Origin: Bacteroidales bacterium
GTDB lineage: Bacteria; Bacteroidota; Bacteroidia; Bacteroidales; F082
Direction of reading: 5' to 3'
Length of the DNA: 43,477 bases
Assembly: GCA_016281295.1 (NCBI GenBank)
Contig: JAEEII010000312.1
Coordinates: 1-43,477 of the forward strand
How positions within the stretch are numbered: position 1 is the first letter of the stretch; every line of letters begins with the position of its first letter. Both the position numbers and the translations under genes were made by a program. This document shows, one piece after another, positions 42,401 through 43,477 of this stretch. Under the pieces are notes generated by a model that worked only from the letters and a program-made list of their open reading frames with translations, did not search any database and was not told the origin of the DNA.

Positions 42401-43462
42401 TGCGGGGGTCTTGAGCCATTCCTGTTTCGTATAGTGCATACGGGTGGGGTCATCGAGATCCTTGCCCGTGCTGAGGCATATCAGACGGTCGTGTGCTTCG
42501 GCGTGTTCTTCTTCCACGAAGTGAACATCATTGGTGGCGATCACTTTGGTGTTGGTCTTGCGAGCCAGGTCAAGAAGCACCTTGTTCACTTCTTTCTGAC
42601 GTTCATACACTTGGGTGTCACCACCTGGCTTGTCGGTTTTATGACGTTGCAGCTCAATATAATAATCATCTCCAAATAGGTTCTTGAACCACATCACGGT
42701 CTGTCCTGCCCCTACCATGTCGCCATTCATGATTTTCTGAGGAAGCTCACCGCCGAGGCAGGCTGAGCAACATACCAAGCCTTCGTGGTATTTCTCAAGG
42801 AGGCTATGGTCGATACGAGGGTTGTAATAAAAGCCATCGGTATAGGCGATGGAACTGAGTTTGCAGAGGCTATGATAACCCTGTTTGTTCTTTGCCAGCA
42901 AGATGAGATGCCACCCACGATCCTGTCGTCCGTCGCGTTTATCAATACTCACGGGAGCACAGTATGTCTCGATGCCGAAGATCGGCTTAAAAAACTGAGT
43001 ATTGAGCGTTGAGAGTTGAGCGTCAAGGTCGGCAATTTTAGCCGTTTTTTCTTCTTCACCCAACTCATTGCTTTCGTCACTTTCTATACGGGTTTTCTCT
43101 TTTTCAATTTCCTTGATTTTATCCTTAACTTTCCCGTTGACTTTATTGACATAGTCAGCAAGTTCCTTGATTCCGAACATGTTGCCGTGGTCAGTGAGGG
43201 CGATGGAGTACATCCCGTTTTGGATGCATTTGTCCACAAGATCAGGTATTTTCGACATGCCATCAAGGATAGAGTAATGAGAGTGGACGTGCAGGTGGGT
43301 GAAATGGTGCGGCACGTAGTTGCCCGATTCGCGCTGTTCCTCCTTACGCTCTTGTTCCACCTCCTCCTCGTCGAAGTTACTGGTTACAACGATATTGGCA
43401 GGTTGAATCTTATCAGGGTTCGCCGCACGAAAATCCTCAAAAAACTGTTCCTTTTCAGGCAT
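39407..43462 (-). CDS. dnaE: DNA polymerase III alpha subunit
   Basis: Replicative polymerase core, 1351 residues to the first ATG at 43462. PHP domain from HLHVHSHYS (near 56) with DHGN near 91; its metal-binding residues look intact. A charged coiled insertion fills about 105-157. Polymerase motifs include GPGRGSAAGSVVAYC and PDIDVDFDDDGRGRVLDW. QMDLFG near 1101 is a likely clamp-binding motif; a C-terminal OB domain follows (YGRFTIEDKTGAF). The usual family start would be near HLHVH, yet 50 residues precede it here, and the frame stays open to the window edge at 43477. The gene may therefore begin outside the window. Confidence 0.93.
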   Translation of the reverse strand: MPEKEQFFEDFRAANPDKIQPANIVVTSNFDEEEVEQERKEEQRESGNYVPHHFTHLHVHSHYSILDGMSKIPDLVDKCIQNGMYSIALTDHGNMFGIKELADYVNKVNGKVKDKIKEIEKEKTRIESDESNELGEEEKTAKIADLDAQLSTLNTQFFKPIFGIETYCAPVSIDKRDGRQDRGWHLILLAKNKQGYHSLCKLSSIAYTDGFYYNPRIDHSLLEKYHEGLVCCSACLGGELPQKIMNGDMVGAGQTVMWFKNLFGDDYYIELQRHKTDKPGGDTQVYERQKEVNKVLLDLARKTNTKVIATNDVHFVEEEHAEAHDRLICLSTGKDLDDPTRMHYTKQEWLKTPAEMGAIFSDLPEALENTQEIVDKVEAYSIDSDPIMPVFPIPEEFGTEEEYHKKYTEEDLFNEFTRDEHGNVIMSREEGEKKIKKMGGYNRLYRIKLEADYLAKLTWEGAKMRYGDPLTDEQKERIIFELHVMKTMGFPGYFLIVSDYIRAAREELGVSVGPGRGSAAGSVVAYCLKITDLDPLKYDLLFERFLNPDRISLPDIDVDFDDDGRGRVLDWITKKYGKEKVAHIITYGTMAAKSAIQDVARVQKVPLSEVARIKSYIPDRNFPDNIKDEKGKSPKVNLKNCYKYVDELKKLVEGPDENVSSMLTYAQELEDTNRQVGIHACGVIIGADDLTNVAPVATIKDKETNEDVVVTQYDGHVIESVGLIKMDFLGLKTLTLIKDALKNIKKTRGIDIDIDHIPIDDAETYALYSAGNTIGTFQFESPGMQKYLRELQPSVIGDIIAMNALYRPGPMDNIPDFIARKQGRQEIKYDFKCMEKYLKDTYGICVYQEQVMLLSRELADFTRGESDTLRKAMGKKQLAKMEELYGKFMKQGVEKLTRTENLPEDEVKKRLEKIWEEWKKFASYAFNKSHAACYSWVSYQTAYLKAHYPAEFMAAVLNNELGDIKQVTFMMEECKRMRIEVLGPDVNESEYEFSVNEKGQIRFGMGGIRNVGEAAISGIIGERNANGKFKDFADFLLRCADKGLNRRALESMDTAGCFDSFPNFHRAMLFYMPANDSVPFSERALRMVASYNERKNSAQMDLFGMGDASSSSEALTLPLPDCERWSKLKELQMELESIGFYISSHPMDTFKIQLKFFSNTTVEAMKNAMTNPEKYNGFSVRLGGQITKVDHAVSKNNVPYGRFTIEDKTGAFTFSLFKENYLNFRNLLVEGQFVLLIGTLSAPYWKQGREQDAVPKDLELRISEVKLLDSLLENTGKRVLFKLDVAQMNAEAIDEFIKLVKEHPGKQSFGVYLVDSNLNLFCNMTPYSGGVAAQEVLPLVDDLPYADFELK
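42996..43023. repeat. Heptanucleotide tandem repeat inside dnaE
   Basis: Four 7-bp units of the pattern TGAGNNT: 42996-43002, 43003-43009, 43010-43016 and 43017-43023. In the dnaE frame (reverse strand) they encode residues about 147-156, within the charged insertion of the PHP domain (LDAQLSTLNT). A change of one unit would shift the frame, while three units would keep it. Confidence 0.8.
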
Positions 43463-43477
43463 CTCATTACGCCCTAT

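Overview
The window looks like chromosomal DNA from a member of the Bacteroidota, most likely the order Bacteroidales. Evidence: nearly every gene is preceded by the Bacteroidota -7 box TAnnTTTG (about 24 copies placed), ribosome-binding sites are weak, and the gene content is typical of the group (DUF4831 protein, LtaS-like sulfatase, gmhA/gmhB/kdsA, and a 2121-residue protein ending in a type IX secretion (T9SS) sorting domain). The T9SS cargo argues against Bacteroides itself. I cannot name a genus. I see no prophage, transposase, CRISPR array or classical toxin-antitoxin pair.

Layout. 1-449: no gene; four 50-bp tandem repeats, a long imperfect hairpin and the glmS promoter. 450-7761: glmS; a reverse operon of outer-membrane barrel, lipoprotein phosphoesterase and a 97-aa protein; the divergent NAD(P)HX repair enzyme; rlmD; aroK. 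7953-14318: the giant modular secreted protein, closed by a bidirectional terminator shared with mnmE. 14372-19314: mnmE, truA, a sigma-70-like protein and an M23 peptidase. 19424-24410: an envelope operon of LtaS-like sulfatase, overlapping lipid kinase, MscS-type channel and alpha/beta hydrolase. 24441-28968: kdsA, DUF4831 lipid-free secreted protein, and a gmhA-gmhB-symporter operon (Kdo and heptose supply for the LPS inner core). 29035-32957: acidic protein, family 2 glycosyltransferase, a previously unmarked 97-nt SRP RNA gene, a PurF homologue without a working glutaminase site, a Sua5/TsaC protein and tRNA-Lys(TTT). 33129-36456: a membrane-anchored XseA-like protein, a lipoprotein and threonine aldolase. 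36685-43477: a hemerythrin/LuxR pair, DUF58, trxA and dnaE running to the window edge.

How the parts may work together. Several genes pair by translational coupling or overlap: gmhA/gmhB and hemerythrin/LuxR by ATGA junctions, sulfatase/lipid kinase by 80 bp. The sulfatase, kinase and channel set suggests phosphoglycerol transfer to an envelope polymer, recycling of the diacylglycerol by-product, and osmotic relief. Six divergent gene pairs are separated by compact promoters whose -7 boxes face each other.

Most unusual items: the PurF homologue that keeps its PRPP loop and four Fe-S cysteines but has lost every glutaminase catalytic residue; the XseA-like protein that ends in a transmembrane helix next to tRNA-Lys; the LtaS-like/lipid kinase/MscS operon; the giant T9SS protein with a repeated three-module cassette; apparently leaderless rlmD and truA; and a heptanucleotide repeat inside dnaE.
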